Positions 25,144 through 36,789 of a stretch of 64,000 nt of DNA are shown in pieces. Both the position numbers and the translations under genes were made by a program. Origin of the DNA: Sipunculus nudus (Eukaryota; Annelida; Sipuncula; Golfingiida; Sipunculidae); assembly GCA_026874595.1 (NCBI GenBank), contig CM049318.1, positions 20,127,456 to 20,191,455 of the forward strand, written 5' to 3'. Positions within the stretch are counted from its first letter, which is position 1. Each line of letters opens with the position of its first letter. Below the pieces are notes generated by a model. It had not been told where the DNA came from. It did not search any database and was given only the letters and a program-made list of their open reading frames with translations.

Positions 25144-25535
25144 CTAGATGTGTCGGAACGACACGAATGCCCCCGCCTGGGGCAAATAAGAAACATTAGT
25201 AAAATTTTGATAAATTTTTTAAGTTCAGGAGGTGTCGTATGGTCAAAAGTAGGTCAACAAGGGCAAAATGCAAACTCAATCTGTAACGGGTCATTATCAA
25301 GCAACACACCAAAAATCATGCCATTATATGCAGGCATTGTGAAAAAAAGTCCATACATGTGCATTTTCCATAAAAATTTCTGTCTTTCATGAAATTCTCT
25401 CTGTTTAGGAGCCGTAAAACAATCAAAAGTATGTAAACCGGGACAAAAAGTGAACTCAATCAGTAACTGGTCTATATCTGCCTACACAGCAAAAATCAAG
25501 CCCGTATCTGCAGGCACTTTGTGGCGGGGGCATAA
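25144..25535 (+). mobile_element. hairpin-ended element (subfamily ATGCCCCCGCC)
   Basis: It starts at CTAGATG. A perfect 6-bp-stem hairpin GTGTCG-GAA-CGACAC (25150-25164) follows, then ATGCCCCCGCC at 25167-25177. The 3' end carries the exact inverse GGCGGGGGCAT at 25523-25533, followed by AATAAAA. The body has two diverged units about 183 bp apart (AACTCAATCTGTAACGGGTC at 25269 and AACTCAATCAGTAACTGGTC near 25452). The layout is the same as the 26268, 20987 and 38942 elements but with a different terminal motif. Non-coding. Confidence 0.7.
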
Positions 25536-25574
25536 TAAAAATACCAGGAATTCCTGAAAAAGAACAAGTCTATG

Positions 25575-25965
25575 AATTGAGAGATTTCAAATCAATCTTA
25601 TACCTTTGATTCAATACTAGAATCAATTATTTCCTATGTAATAAATTTAAATCTACTTTCAATTAAAAGCAAACATTTTACCACCCTGTAATTTATTCAA
25701 TTTTAGCAAGTACTGTAGTTCTCCCTCAGTTTATAACCATGATTGTTTTTCTATGAGACTGGAATGGTCTAAAGGCAAGTGTTGAAACTAGATCAAGAAC
25801 ATATACAACATAAATAGCCTGGGAACTGTGGTGTGATCCATCAAATTTGACAGCACACAGGCCTTAGGGATGGTAAATGCCAAATAACAATTAAAACAAA
25901 TAGATTTAGAGGTTAAGAATTGATTATACCAATTATAAAGAATTTTAAGTTATTTTTTCCCCTCT
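25575..25965. mobile_element. hAT-like non-autonomous element (copy 3)
   Basis: The left block TCAATCTTATACCTTTGATT and the right block AGAGGTTAAGAATTGATTAT form a diverged inverted pair. The interior TTTGACAGCACACAGGCCTT then AGGGATGGTA matches the other two copies. The outermost TAGGGG ends are not preserved. No coding. Confidence 0.5.
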
Positions 25966-26267
25966 GAACTAATGTAGAGAATAAATATGGCAGAAACAGG
26001 CATCAAATGTACTGAGTAAAAGGCAGCTCTTCTTTTTTATTAGAAATATCCTCTCCCAGCATCTTCACTGAAATCTGTGCATTTCAAACAATTTTCAAGG
26101 TATCAATTTTTATTTCTAAATACATAACTTTGTTTCTTTCAGACTCCCTGATTTTAAAGCTGCAACTGTTTTTTTTTTCAGATCTGAAAGTAATATCTTT
26201 ATTAAAACATCCCTTAATCAACAGAACTGACAAGCTCCATCAGTTTTCAGATAAACATATTTCTAAA

Positions 26268-28460
26268 CTAGAATACGGGTAGTCGACAAGCGACTACGTG
26301 TATCCGCCTAATTCAGAGTAGAACGGGTGAAGTGAGGCATGGATTGAGTGGCAAGGGGAAATAGAGTGTTGCATATTAGCATGGATGTCTGCAGCCAAAT
26401 TGCTTATGTAGGGTGCCCCCCCACCCTAAAATCCAGAAAGCCGTCCAAGTTGTATACAAATGCAAAATTAAAGGCAGATAAGTCAAACCACTACATGTAT
26501 ATGAGTGATTTTAGCCCGTGGCAGACAAACAGATGGATGCTGAGCAAAAATGGTTGCAGGTGGCGCCACCAGTTTTGCGTATAATTAAGAGCTATGTGAG
26601 AACTATACACATGCAAAACTTTGGCCCAATCGGTCAAACGGGTTCCCAAGATATGAGCTTGGATGTGTGCTGCATAAACTAGAATGCAGGTGGCGCCACC
26701 TGTCATAAAATCAAGAGAGCTGTCGGGGATGTATAAACCTGCAAAATTTTAGGCAGATATGTCAAACCACTGCCGAGATATGAGTGGTTTTATCCCCTGG
26801 CAGACAAACAGACAGGAGCTGTGCAAAAATGGCTACAGGTGGCACCACCAATTTTTGTGTATGTTATAAAGCTCTCCAAGGGCTACATTTGTGCAAAAAA
26901 AATTTCCTGATCAGTCAAACGGTTCCCGAGATATGAGCTTGGATGTCTGCAGCGTAAACTTGAATGTAGGTGGCGCCACCTGTCATAAAATCAGAAAAGC
27001 TATCCAGGATGTTTATGCATGCCGAATTTCAGGTCAATTAGTCAAGTCACTGCAGAGATATGAGTGATTTTAACCCAAGGCAGACAAACAGATGAACACT
27101 GTGCAAACATGGTTGCAGGTGGGGCCACCATTTTTTGTGTATGTTATAAAGCTCTCCAAGGGCTACATTTGTGCAAAAAAATTTTCCTGATCGGTCAAAC
27201 TGTTCCCGAGATATGAGCTTGGATGTCTGCAGCGTAAACTTGAATGTAGGTGGCGCCACCTGACATAAAATCAGAAAAGCTATCCAGGATGTTTATGCAT
27301 GCCGAATTTCAGGTCAATTAGTCAAGTCACTGCAGAGATATGAGTGATTTTAACCTAAGGCAGACGAACAGATGGACACTGTACAAACATGGTTGCAGGT
27401 GGGGCCACCATTTTTTGTGTATGTTATAAAGCTCTCCAAGGGCTACATTTGTGCAAAAAAATTTTCCTGATGGGTCAAACGGTTCCCGAGATATGAGCTT
27501 GGATGTCTGCAGCGTAAACGTGAATGTAGGTGGTGCCACCTGTCATAAAATCAGAAAAGCTATACAGGATGTATAGGCATGCCGAATTTCAGGTCAATTA
27601 GTCAAGTCACTGCAGAGATATGAGTGATTTTAACCCAAGGCAAACGAACAGATGGACACTGTGCAAACATGGTTGCAGGTGGCGCCACCATTTTTTGTGT
27701 ATGTTATAAAGCCCTCCAAGGGCTACATTTGTGCAAAAAAATTTTCCTGATCGGTCAAACGGTTCCCGAAATATGAGCATGGATGTCTGCAGCGTAACCC
27801 AAGGCAAACGAACAGATGGACACTGTGCAAACATGGTTGCAGGTGGCGCCACCATTTTTTGTGTATGTTATAAAGCTCTCCAAGGGCTACATTTGTGCAA
27901 AAAAATTTTCCTGATCCGTCAAACGGTTCCCGAGATATGAGCTTGGATGTCTGCAGCGTAAACGTGAATGTAGGTGGCGCCACCTGTCATAAAATCAGAA
28001 AAGCTATCCAGGATGTTTACGCATGCCGAATTTCAGATGAATTAGTCTAGTCACTGCAGAGATATGAGTGATTTTAACCCAAGGCAGACGAACAGATGGA
28101 CACTGTGCAAACATGGTTGCAGGTGGCGCCACAATTTTTTGTGTATGTTATAAAGCTCTCCAAGGGCTACATTTGTGCAAAACAATTTTCCTGATCGGTC
28201 AAACGGTTCCGGAGATAAGTGGGTTTATGTGTGGAAACAGATGCACAAACGGATGCAACGCGCAGAGGAAAGGTCAGAGGTCAAAACAAAATCGGGGCGC
28301 AGCAGTTCACATGTGACCCGAACATAATCCCGGGTTTCGTAAAATTCCGCCCAGCGGTTACGGAGGAGTTCTCCGGACACCTACACGGCTGCGGGGGCGG
28401 CGGCGGCGGCGTGCAGCTGAAAACATAGTATCCGCAAAACTCTGTTTTGGCGGATACAAT
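26268..28460 (+). mobile_element. hairpin-ended element (subfamily GTATCCGCC) with 280-bp tandem core
   Basis: It starts at CTAGAATACGG. The hairpin GTAGTCG-ACAAG-CGACTAC spans 26279-26297, and GTATCCGCC is at 26300-26308. The 3' end is a long hairpin at 28428-28457, from GTATCCGCAAAAC to GTTTTGGCGGATAC with a single bulged G, then AAT. A run of CGG (about 28392-28411) precedes it. The core consists of 280-bp units (TGGCGCCACC starts at 26971, 27251, 27531, then 27975 after a shortened unit). Each unit contains two related half-units marked by GGTGGCGCCACC or a one-base variant. Several minus-strand frames repeated here are products of the tandem structure, not genes. Confidence 0.8.
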
Positions 28461-29552
28461 AAAAGATAGTAGATTGGTTCTAATGATACAAAGTTATGTA
28501 ATTTATTTTTTCTTTTTCTACTTGTGATTCTTTATGATAAATTTACTACTCACAAAGTTTATACATGTATCGGTATGTTTTTCTTGCAAATTGTTAATAT
28601 ATGCAGGAATGCCATAAATATCCAGTAGTTACTGAATTGCATAACATAATAAAGCTAACTGATTAACTACTTCACTTTTATATTGATGTAGAATGAGCCG
28701 CATGTGTTCTAAGTACAGGATCAAAACTATAATTTTTTTTGCTCTTTTCATAAAGTAGACAACTGAGGAAGTGGCAAGTTTGGTAAACAGGTGCGATTCC
28801 CTAATAAACGGGGATTACATGAGCCATAACATGTCTATGTAATGTATCCTTGTGATCAACTAACAGGGTATGAATATTTTATTAAGATATTACAACCTCT
28901 ACTTAATTTTTCTCAGCAGAAAATCAAATCCACCATAAAACATCTGTCACTTTTAATCAATATGTCACATTGTGCCAGCAAACTCGCTTAGTGGCCTGAA
29001 TAAAATGGTAATAAAATGCTGCATGATCTGAGGGCTTATTTTACTCAACAGCAACCTCTACAAGATGTCTGCCCTTTGATATGACGATTGTGTAAGAAAA
29101 GAAAAGAATCATTTGCAGTCATTTAACAGTCAGTTTTACATTGGGTCCTCTGGAAATTGACTTCTCAGTGTGGTCTAACTTAGTGGCACTGTAAAACGCT
29201 TTGTGTCTCTGTTCAGGATGTTCAAAGTCCTTTTTCTTCCTCTTACACTGGCTTTTGACATCATATGCTAAAATGACAAAATTTATTCAGCTGTGCTTTG
29301 GAAGGGAACTAATGGGACAACTAACAATATGTGAATGTACCCAAAAAAATTAAGACTTCGCAGGCCCCTCTTATCCAGATGTTCCTTTGGAAAGCACAAC
29401 TGCTATTCTGGTTTAATATGCATCAGAACTTTTTTATTTTGCATTGTGAAATGACTACACATATGTTGTCCTGTGGACCCTGTGGTTAAAGAGATATGTA
29501 TACTTTTCCTCAGACAACAAGACCATCTTTGATAATCTGATTATAACTATGG
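28461..29552. other. unassigned stretch
   Basis: No coding or repeat feature could be supported. Confidence 0.4.
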
Positions 29553-29945
29553 AAACAAGGGCACTGCAAATGTGCATAATACACCCATCTTATGTCTTGT
29601 GACCTCTTACCTCATTAAATATGCATGAAATCTGCAGAGGAATTTAACTGAGGTGAGAAACTCTATTGGTAAATGTGTATAATGAGTTTCATGAAAATCC
29701 ATAAGTACACTTTGCCTTCAAAGTGCAGTGACCTCTGACCTCTATACATATGAGGGGATTTTGTAGGAAATAAAACTTGGGTGAGATATTTTATTGATTA
29801 AAATTTCTGATGAGTTTTATCATTTCCTTCATATTCTTCATAAGTTATAGGGGGGACACCGCAAAGTAGCCTAGTGACCTGTGACCTAGTTATTGTGGTG
29901 ACATTAAAAGTTAATGGACAGACAGACAGCGCAAGGGATTATGAG
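29553..29945 (+). mobile_element. 3'-truncated copy of the 53985 hairpin-ended element
   Basis: ACAAGGGCACTGCAAATGTG, GAGAAACTCTATTGGTAAAT, then a GAGTTTCATGAAAATCCA segment and a GGACACCGCAAAG-like segment occur in the same order as in 53985-54530. The GGACAGACAGACAG tract is reached, but the terminal hairpin is missing. Two AGGTCA direct repeats with one-base spacing occur on the minus strand (29729-29741 and 29875-29887). Confidence 0.7.
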
Positions 29946-30345
29946 CCTTATCAGATAAAACATACAGACTCAAAATTGAAAAAAAATAAAGTGGAAGAAT
30001 AACTATTTTGTGATCTTGTAAAAGTTTATATAAATTTGCATAATTAATAAAAATTTTAATTTCTCTGTAGACGTTTAAAAGTCCATATCTAGCCCTTTCA
30101 GATAAAACAAACAAAATCAAAATCAGGCAAGAATTAGAGGAGAAGAAGCATTTCATTTTGATTTTGAAAAGGACTGCATTACATTTGTATAATTTATGCA
30201 ATATATTTGCATTATTAATGCAATATATTTGCACAATTAATTCACTTCAAATTTCTTTGTAGAAGTTTAAAAGCCCACACCAAGCCGTATCAGATAAATA
30301 AAATTAAAACTGGCCCAAAAGTAAATAAGGAAAAGCATTGGCCGG
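29946..30345. repeat. AT-rich tandem repeat, 2-3 units
   Basis: A segment containing TCAGATAAA, preceded by TTTCTNTGTAGANGTTTAAA, recurs at about 29952, 30098 and 30288, giving uneven units of roughly 150-190 bp. It directly abuts the truncated element on its left, so it may belong to that element or to a replacement 3' end. No function can be inferred. Confidence 0.6.
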
Positions 30346-30953
30346 ATGCCAGACACTGTATTGCCACTGCATGAGCTCATCCAGCCTGTGAACACTTTCT
30401 CCTCTAGTACACTAACACTGAATAAAGGTATTACAGATTTTATGAATGCACCGAGTAAATTACATTCTTGAACATAAAACAATGAACAAAAATATCTCAC
30501 AGTGAAAATACCACACAGACAGAATGACCAAAGAGTAAAACCCCAGAATAAAATTCAACCATATACATCTGACAGAGAAAATGTTCTTTTTGGGAAGCGT
30601 AGAAACTGTCCAATAGCAATAAAGAAGTTCCCAGGCACTTTCTTGAAACCTAGTAATTTGTCAAGTCATGAAATGGCCAGGCCCATACTGACAAACATCA
30701 GAAATTATGATTAACTGAAGCTCTCTTATAGGCTTGAACTATAGTTTTTTACAAATCCCAGCCAGGGTATTGGCACAAACGACAATCAAATTCAATTACC
30801 CAATTCTTACTGGGCCTTGAGTAAGTCTAAAAATATACTTCTCGCCAAATATTCATCAGATTGGCAACGGCTCCATCACATGAAAACATGATGTAAATGA
30901 CTGGTTCAATTCACTTCTCGGATTAGGAAATCAATACTTGGAATAAAACTCAC

Positions 30954-31167
30954 CTAGGTGGTGCCCCAACCGGAAATAAACCCAGTATATTATGAGTGAG
31001 GAAAGGGTAACAATATTAACAGCCACAGCTAAATGCCACATGGCCTGTGAAATCCATTTTCCTTTATGGTCGCTGTTTTTCTGCTTCACTGATTGATTTG
31101 ACCGCAAAGTGCCCTCCATTTTAAAAGATGACACCAGCCATGATGGCGGCAGATTCACTGCTGACAT
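30954..31167 (-). CDS. candidate first coding exon of an unidentified single-span membrane protein (partial)
   Basis: On the minus strand a frame begins at ATG 31167 (MSAVNLPPSW) or, more conservatively, at ATG 31119 (MEGTLRSNQS). It runs to 30954, where the sequence CACCTAG is followed by GTGAGT, a strong 5' splice donor. From the inner start the exon is 166 nt (55 codons plus one base). Residues about 24-50 from that start form a basic-then-hydrophobic segment (KWISQAMWHLAVAVNIVTLS and onward to IIYWVYF), suitable for one membrane span or signal anchor. In another frame a strong-context ATG (GCCGCCATCATGG) at 31141 opens a six-codon frame that stops two bases upstream of the inner ATG. I do not recognise the family and cannot find the next exon. 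Confidence 0.4.
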
Positions 31168-31680
31168 GGACCTTTATAAGTTGTGATAACGCTGACTCCG
31201 CGATAAGCAAACACAGCTTTCAGTGATTGGCATCAAAAGGGGACTCTTTTTCAAGTGCCGTCGGAATAATTTTCTCAGACCTATCAAATCTCCATTAGTC
31301 TAAGAGATTAACCACCTCACCACATGCCACGGATCATCTCCTCAATCTTCTGTAGACTTGTTGTGTTGTCACAAAATTTTTGCTAATGACAAAAATAAAC
31401 TGATGGCTCAAGGGTCAGAATATTCAGCTGAATTTGTCACTTGAGTACACCTTGGGTGACTCATTAAGTTCTACTTCATACAATCTAACTGGTGACACTG
31501 GACCTAGCTCAGCACTAGAGAGCAGATCTGTAGCATCTAAGCATGGTTAATTTATAGTTTTTCTCACTAAGGGAGGAAAACACCCATGTTTGAAACACCC
31601 AAGTTTGCTTTGTGAAGAAGATTGGTAATTCATCCTAAAAAGAATGGGAATATCATTTCTTTTTGAAAATAAAAGAATTA

Positions 31681-31688
31681 TTGACCAT
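31681..31688. repeat. 8-bp target-site duplication, left copy
   Basis: TTGACCAT directly precedes the hAT element and is repeated exactly after it at 32590-32597. An 8-bp duplication is the hallmark of hAT insertion. Confidence 0.9.
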
Positions 31689-32589
31689 TAGGGTTGGGAC
31701 GGTTACCGGTATACGGTATTATCATGATATCTGACAGCTACGGTTATCATACCGTCAACTTTCCTATTATCGCGATACCACGATATCATTTTTTGTTCAC
31801 GATTTTGGTTCACAAGCAAGCCCTTTAGGTTCAAAATAAATTTATTTCAAAGAATCACATTTATTTTTATAAACCACATGTATCTGAATACACGCGCGTG
31901 GGTGGAACCGTGTACTTACAGACTTCGGGATTAGTCGGAAATGTCCGCGTGTAGGTGGAAAAGTGTGCTTACAGACTTCGGGATTAGTCGGAAATGTCCG
32001 GAAGTAGCAGGATGAATCGGAGAGGACAAAAGCTTGAGAATTACAGGAGAAAATAACATTATAATTGAAGAGCAATATATACACATATTTATGCTTTTAT
32101 TACATGGAACGAAAATGTCAACATAAAAGTGTCACAACTGAATCGAACATTCCATACGGGTTGCATATTTTGCCATAAAAAATTAGGATGGTATATTTAG
32201 CCATGATTGGTATGACACGCTCTCCGAAAATTCGCCGGGATTATCCGGCTCTAATGTAGCTATAGGAAACTGATGGAAAGTTCTGACAAGCGTGATTCGA
32301 CGATGGGGGCAGGACTTACCGCGCCTCAAGCTTGCACACCTGCAGGACCTTCATGCAACTTACATCACTTAATGAGTCATTCTGTGGTACTGGCACAATA
32401 GGTATAAATGATATTAATACTTAACCCCTTGTATAGAGTCAAGACTTTAAAGGTGGTTGTTATAAATATCATTATTGATGGCTTATTATTGCCATTATAT
32501 ATAATTAAATATATCGCGATATCACGGTATATCGCGATAAAATTTGAATAATTATCATGATATCAAAAACCTGTATCGTCCCAACACTA
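31689..32589. mobile_element. non-autonomous hAT element, 901 bp, complete ends
   Basis: The left end TAGGGTTGGGACG and the right end CGTCCCAACACTA are inverted repeats with one mismatch, and the start fits the hAT consensus YARNG. Subterminal regions on both sides are rich in CGGTAT, ATCATGATATC and TATCGCGATA words, which could fold or bind transposase. Inside, a segment of about 53 bp (ACTTCGGGATTAGTCGGAAA) is tandemly duplicated at roughly 31921 and 31974. There is no transposase frame, so it would depend on a partner in trans. Confidence 0.92.
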
Positions 32590-32597
32590 TTGACCAT
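32590..32597. repeat. 8-bp target-site duplication, right copy
   Basis: TTGACCAT is identical to 31681-31688. Confidence 0.9.
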
Positions 32598-34724
32598 ATG
32601 CTTTTGGGGGGAAATAAAATATTAATGTCCTAAGAAGAATCAGAAATCTTATATGCTCTGGAAACACAAAGAATTGTCATTCATTCAGAGAAAGATAAGA
32701 AAACTCAAGCAAGCTTGTCCCTGCAAGATTGAAGAAGCATTGCCTAGGATAATCAAAAACCTCACCAATATAATATGTACATAATTCTCTACATCAACAA
32801 AAGCTTGTGCAATATCACATTCCATCCTGGTTTAGCTTCAATGAAACATAAAAGTAGAAAAACATAAGTTTTGAATAACTAATCCATCAGGAGCTGCCAT
32901 ATTGCTGGGATAATTAACCCAAGGGCAATGGGTCAGCACTAAACTTCTGGCTGGGCTGTTGGGAGTTTGGCAAATAGGCTTATAAAGTCATCACTGTCAC
33001 AGTTTATTAACTCATAAGGCTTCCAGATCAAGCCAGACTCTGTCTATATAAAACAGGCTCTCCAGGGGGCTTCAATTTCCCATTCATTCATCATTCCAAG
33101 ATTTCTTCTACTCCAGCTGTAAAATAAACAATGGCTGTAGATACAATTCAATCTCCCTCGAGTTCCCGAATAAAACACAGCTATAAATACTCATGTCTGG
33201 TATGGAATTAGAATGTACTACCCTGAGAAATTATTCTAAGGACAGCACCATAGCCTGAGACAACCAGTTTTTTTTTTTTTTAATTTCAAGGAACCTTGGA
33301 ATTGGTTCAAATATCTAAGTTCTTGTATGACTTTTGATGTGACCAAAAACTCAGTCTCTTGAGGTACTATATATATATATAGTATATAATCAGATCTAAT
33401 TTGAAATTCAGGTAAAGGGCAAGCCAAGCAGAAGACTGTGAATCCAATTCCTGTGAGATATAGCCACGAGCCAGCGATAGAGTATATTAAACTCGATAAT
33501 CCAATGCCACATGAACATGGAAATACCCTTCACCAGGAATGGATCTTGGAGTCAATCAGACAATCAAAAGAGGAGAACAGGACACAGATATGGATATCAG
33601 TCTGCATGTTTGCTTCAATGGCATTTGTTCAGGAAAGACAGAACATATAATTAATCTCAGGAAGCTGACTATAGGAGCCAGGAACATTAATAAGAGCTCG
33701 GGATAGGTAGACTTTGCAAGGGCCAAAAATGCATTAGAAATAATATTATTTATACAGATTATTTTAAATTATAATTCTCTTTATAAATATTCCATACTCT
33801 TAAGGATTTTCATGTTTCCTACATATGTACACATCTGAAATACTAATAATAAAGAACACACTAAAAAGGTTATATGTTTAATATTCATAGCATGTTTAAC
33901 CACTTTTTGCACAATTCTGTGATAGAAATACTGATGATGCAAAGAAAGTATGAAAAAATGTTTTAACATTCTGAGGACATACTGCACCAGATCAAGTTGC
34001 TATTGGAATGGTGACAGCATAAAGCTAACCCTTGTAAAAAGTCTGGTGACATCTTGATATTTTATGTACATGGCACCTGTTGGGCGATTTGTTGAAAGGT
34101 TGCAATAAATACAAGTCAACAATGGAAACTCTGAGCCACAATGCAGAATGTATTCATGCATGATTTTATGTGGAGCACATGTACACACAGCTTCATAACA
34201 ATGATTTGGCTTGAATTACCTAGATCAGATCATTGTAAATATATCAAAAAAGGCAAATATGAGCACCCTTAAACAGCCGGTATTACAACACACAGCTGGC
34301 ATACTGCCCCTATTTGAACACAATGCTTCTGTGCAGGGCAGAGACAGGGGATGAAATACCTAACATTGCCCGACCCTGTGTATGTCTTGTTATAGAACCA
34401 AAGGAGCATGGAGAAAGTTTGTGCAAATATTGCCCCCAAGCAGTTCATATATGATAAATATAGACCAGGGTCTACAAGACCTCAACAATCAATAGTCTGG
34501 AAGATGTAAATGTCTCCTTAAAATCTAATCTGGCCAGAGGATATTTCTGTCAAATGTGGCCACTGTAAACATTTATCTCTAACACTAAGCTCAAGGACCT
34601 CTTGCTGAGATTATATATGTTTTTGTTAACATAACCAGTACACCCAGAAGGATAGACAGTTAGTGACCTACCAATGGCATGTGCAAGATAGAGGTCATGA
34701 AACTCCTGATAGGTGTTTCATTAT
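32598..34724. other. unassigned stretch
   Basis: A TATATAAAA word (about 33044) lies some 85 bp upstream of ACAATGGCTG (33131), which opens a 26-codon frame (MAVDTIQSPSSS...). I do not consider that enough to call a gene. A short (AT)n run lies at 33368-33382. Confidence 0.35.
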
Positions 34725-35150
34725 TCAGTTCATAGCTGTCCGACAGATTATGGAAGTCTTGAAGACTGTCAGATTTAAAATATATGACAGGTCTATGATC
34801 AGTGTCTGACCGACTTCAAATGTCTGACAGATCATCAGTGTCTTGGAGACAGAGTAGAAAGCTTTCCAATGTCTGACAGATCTATATATGATTAGTGTCA
34901 GTTACAGTTCTTATATCTAGTAGACTACAAGTGTCTGACATACTTTGCATATATGATAGATCAATAGTGCCTCACACCCACAGACTGTCAGTGCCTGCCA
35001 GATCTCCACTGTCTGACTGATCCCAGCTTAAAGCATGACATATTACCATTTCTGACATGTTATTTACAGGTCAGAATCTGACAGCCTTCCACTGTCTGAG
35101 AGATTATGTTTGTCAGATAGTCTTTCAATACCTGATAGTTAATGAGTGCC
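34725..35150. repeat. degenerate minisatellite of GTCTGACAGAT-like units
   Basis: The words GTCTGACAGATC, GTGTCTGACCGACT, GTCTGACATAC, GTCTGACTGATC and GCCTGCCAGATC recur about every 20-35 bp with TATATGAT-type spacers. The period is irregular, implying an old, decayed tandem array. Confidence 0.6.
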
Positions 35151-36789
35151 TAACTATGGTGGCTTCTGCACAGAAATAATTCCAAAGAACCATTTTTCAA
35201 AGGTGCCCTAAGTTTCACATCTTAGGACACAGGACATCCTTGCCTTACCTTCACATGCTGCAATGAAATTTTGCTCTCTGGTAACTACTAACTGCTCTGG
35301 AAAAACTCAAATATTCTAAAGATAAAATAAGCCAACTGCATGTGACCAAGGACACTAACTGGAATACCTCTGCATTGCAAGTACCCCATTTATATGAATT
35401 ATAACAAAGACATGAACATTTTAAATATCAAGCTGCTGTCCTATTTCAGCATTGTGACAGGTACATGTGAACCAAAATCTAGAGCTAGCTGGGACTCAAT
35501 TAAAGGCTCTGCGAGCTGAATAATCTACTTCATACATTAGTTATGAGATTATTTTAAAATGTGCAATAAGGGCTTTATATGACATCGACATGAAACTTAA
35601 GCATAATGCTTGTAAATGTCAAACTAAAGTGCAAAACAAAGCAAGCATAAAACTATAAAGAGTAAATGATAGTGCTCATAATTATCAAGTTACAGTGCAC
35701 CACAAAAGCATAATACACTAGTTATTGACAAATTAGTTCATCAAGTCCCATCACTGATAACATTTAAGCCACAGGGATTTAAAATGTTTTGCTGAAGTAC
35801 TGATCAATGTACATGAGAGCACGGATTTGGTTGGTGATATTTGAAACATGATTCAAATGTTATGAGCTCGACGTAAAGTACAAAAAAAAACTGGCGGGTA
35901 TAAAAATTCTAAGATTAATATAGAACACATGATTCCACATAACTTAAGCCAATGCAGGATCCGAAATCAATATGCACGAACTGGCCCTGATTTGTGATCC
36001 CTGTTTGATCCTTAGAGAACACTTTTGTTCCGTTGATCCTGTTATCATGCTTGCACAGATTCACCGCTATGGCTGGACATTTGCCAAAAGGGTAAATTAT
36101 GTGCAGGGATACTTGCATGAAAAACAACTGACTAAAACTGAACAGTACATTACAAAGCTTTGTGTTTTCAAATGATATTTCCTGTGAGACTCAAGTCAAT
36201 ATCCTTTCTGATAATGGTTGGGTTAACGGGACTTCTCATGCCAGCATCGAGGTTGCTGTCGGTCGAATTTTACAAACTGTTTTAAGATAAAGTAATATTT
36301 GCCTGTACTAGCAAAGTTGAACAGAGGTTACGTAATCACCCCTGCCTATACATCTACCTGAAATCCTATCCCTTTATGTCTGTTTGCTTAATATTCAATG
36401 AAACTGTGAAGAATTGTGTCCTGAGGAGTTGAAAACAACTTCTGTTGGAAGGTTATGCCAACAGATGGCTCTGCAAACTGAATGAGGATGAAGGTTACAA
36501 TAAGAATATGTCATAATTATGGCTTTCGGAATTTAGGTTTCATATACGCAGGAACTGAATAAACAAAGGTCTTAAACTGTCAGTTAGATACTGGAGCAAA
36601 TTGCAGAAAGTCTATGACAATTTCATGTTTTTACCTTTGAGGCACTGACAGGGTTCACACTGGGAAGTACACTCTGTGGTTCAACACCTTGACCATAGGC
36701 TATGTCCTGCCTCTACCACAGTCTCTACTAAGAACAATTTAGCTATTCAATCACTGTTCTAGCTATTCTGTCAATCAGAAATAACTATA
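35151..36789. other. unassigned stretch
   Basis: No coding exon or repeat family could be supported. Confidence 0.4.

Noticed and set aside
26491-28428. Several similar minus- and plus-strand frames (KLISREPFD..., HLQPCLHSVHLFVCL)
   Set aside because: They recur because the DNA is a 280-bp tandem repeat inside a mobile element; no start context, splice sites or domain.
33040-33215. TATATAAAA upstream of ACAATGGCTG opening a 26-codon frame
   Set aside because: The frame is too short and has no recognised product; the TATA word is expected by chance in this composition.
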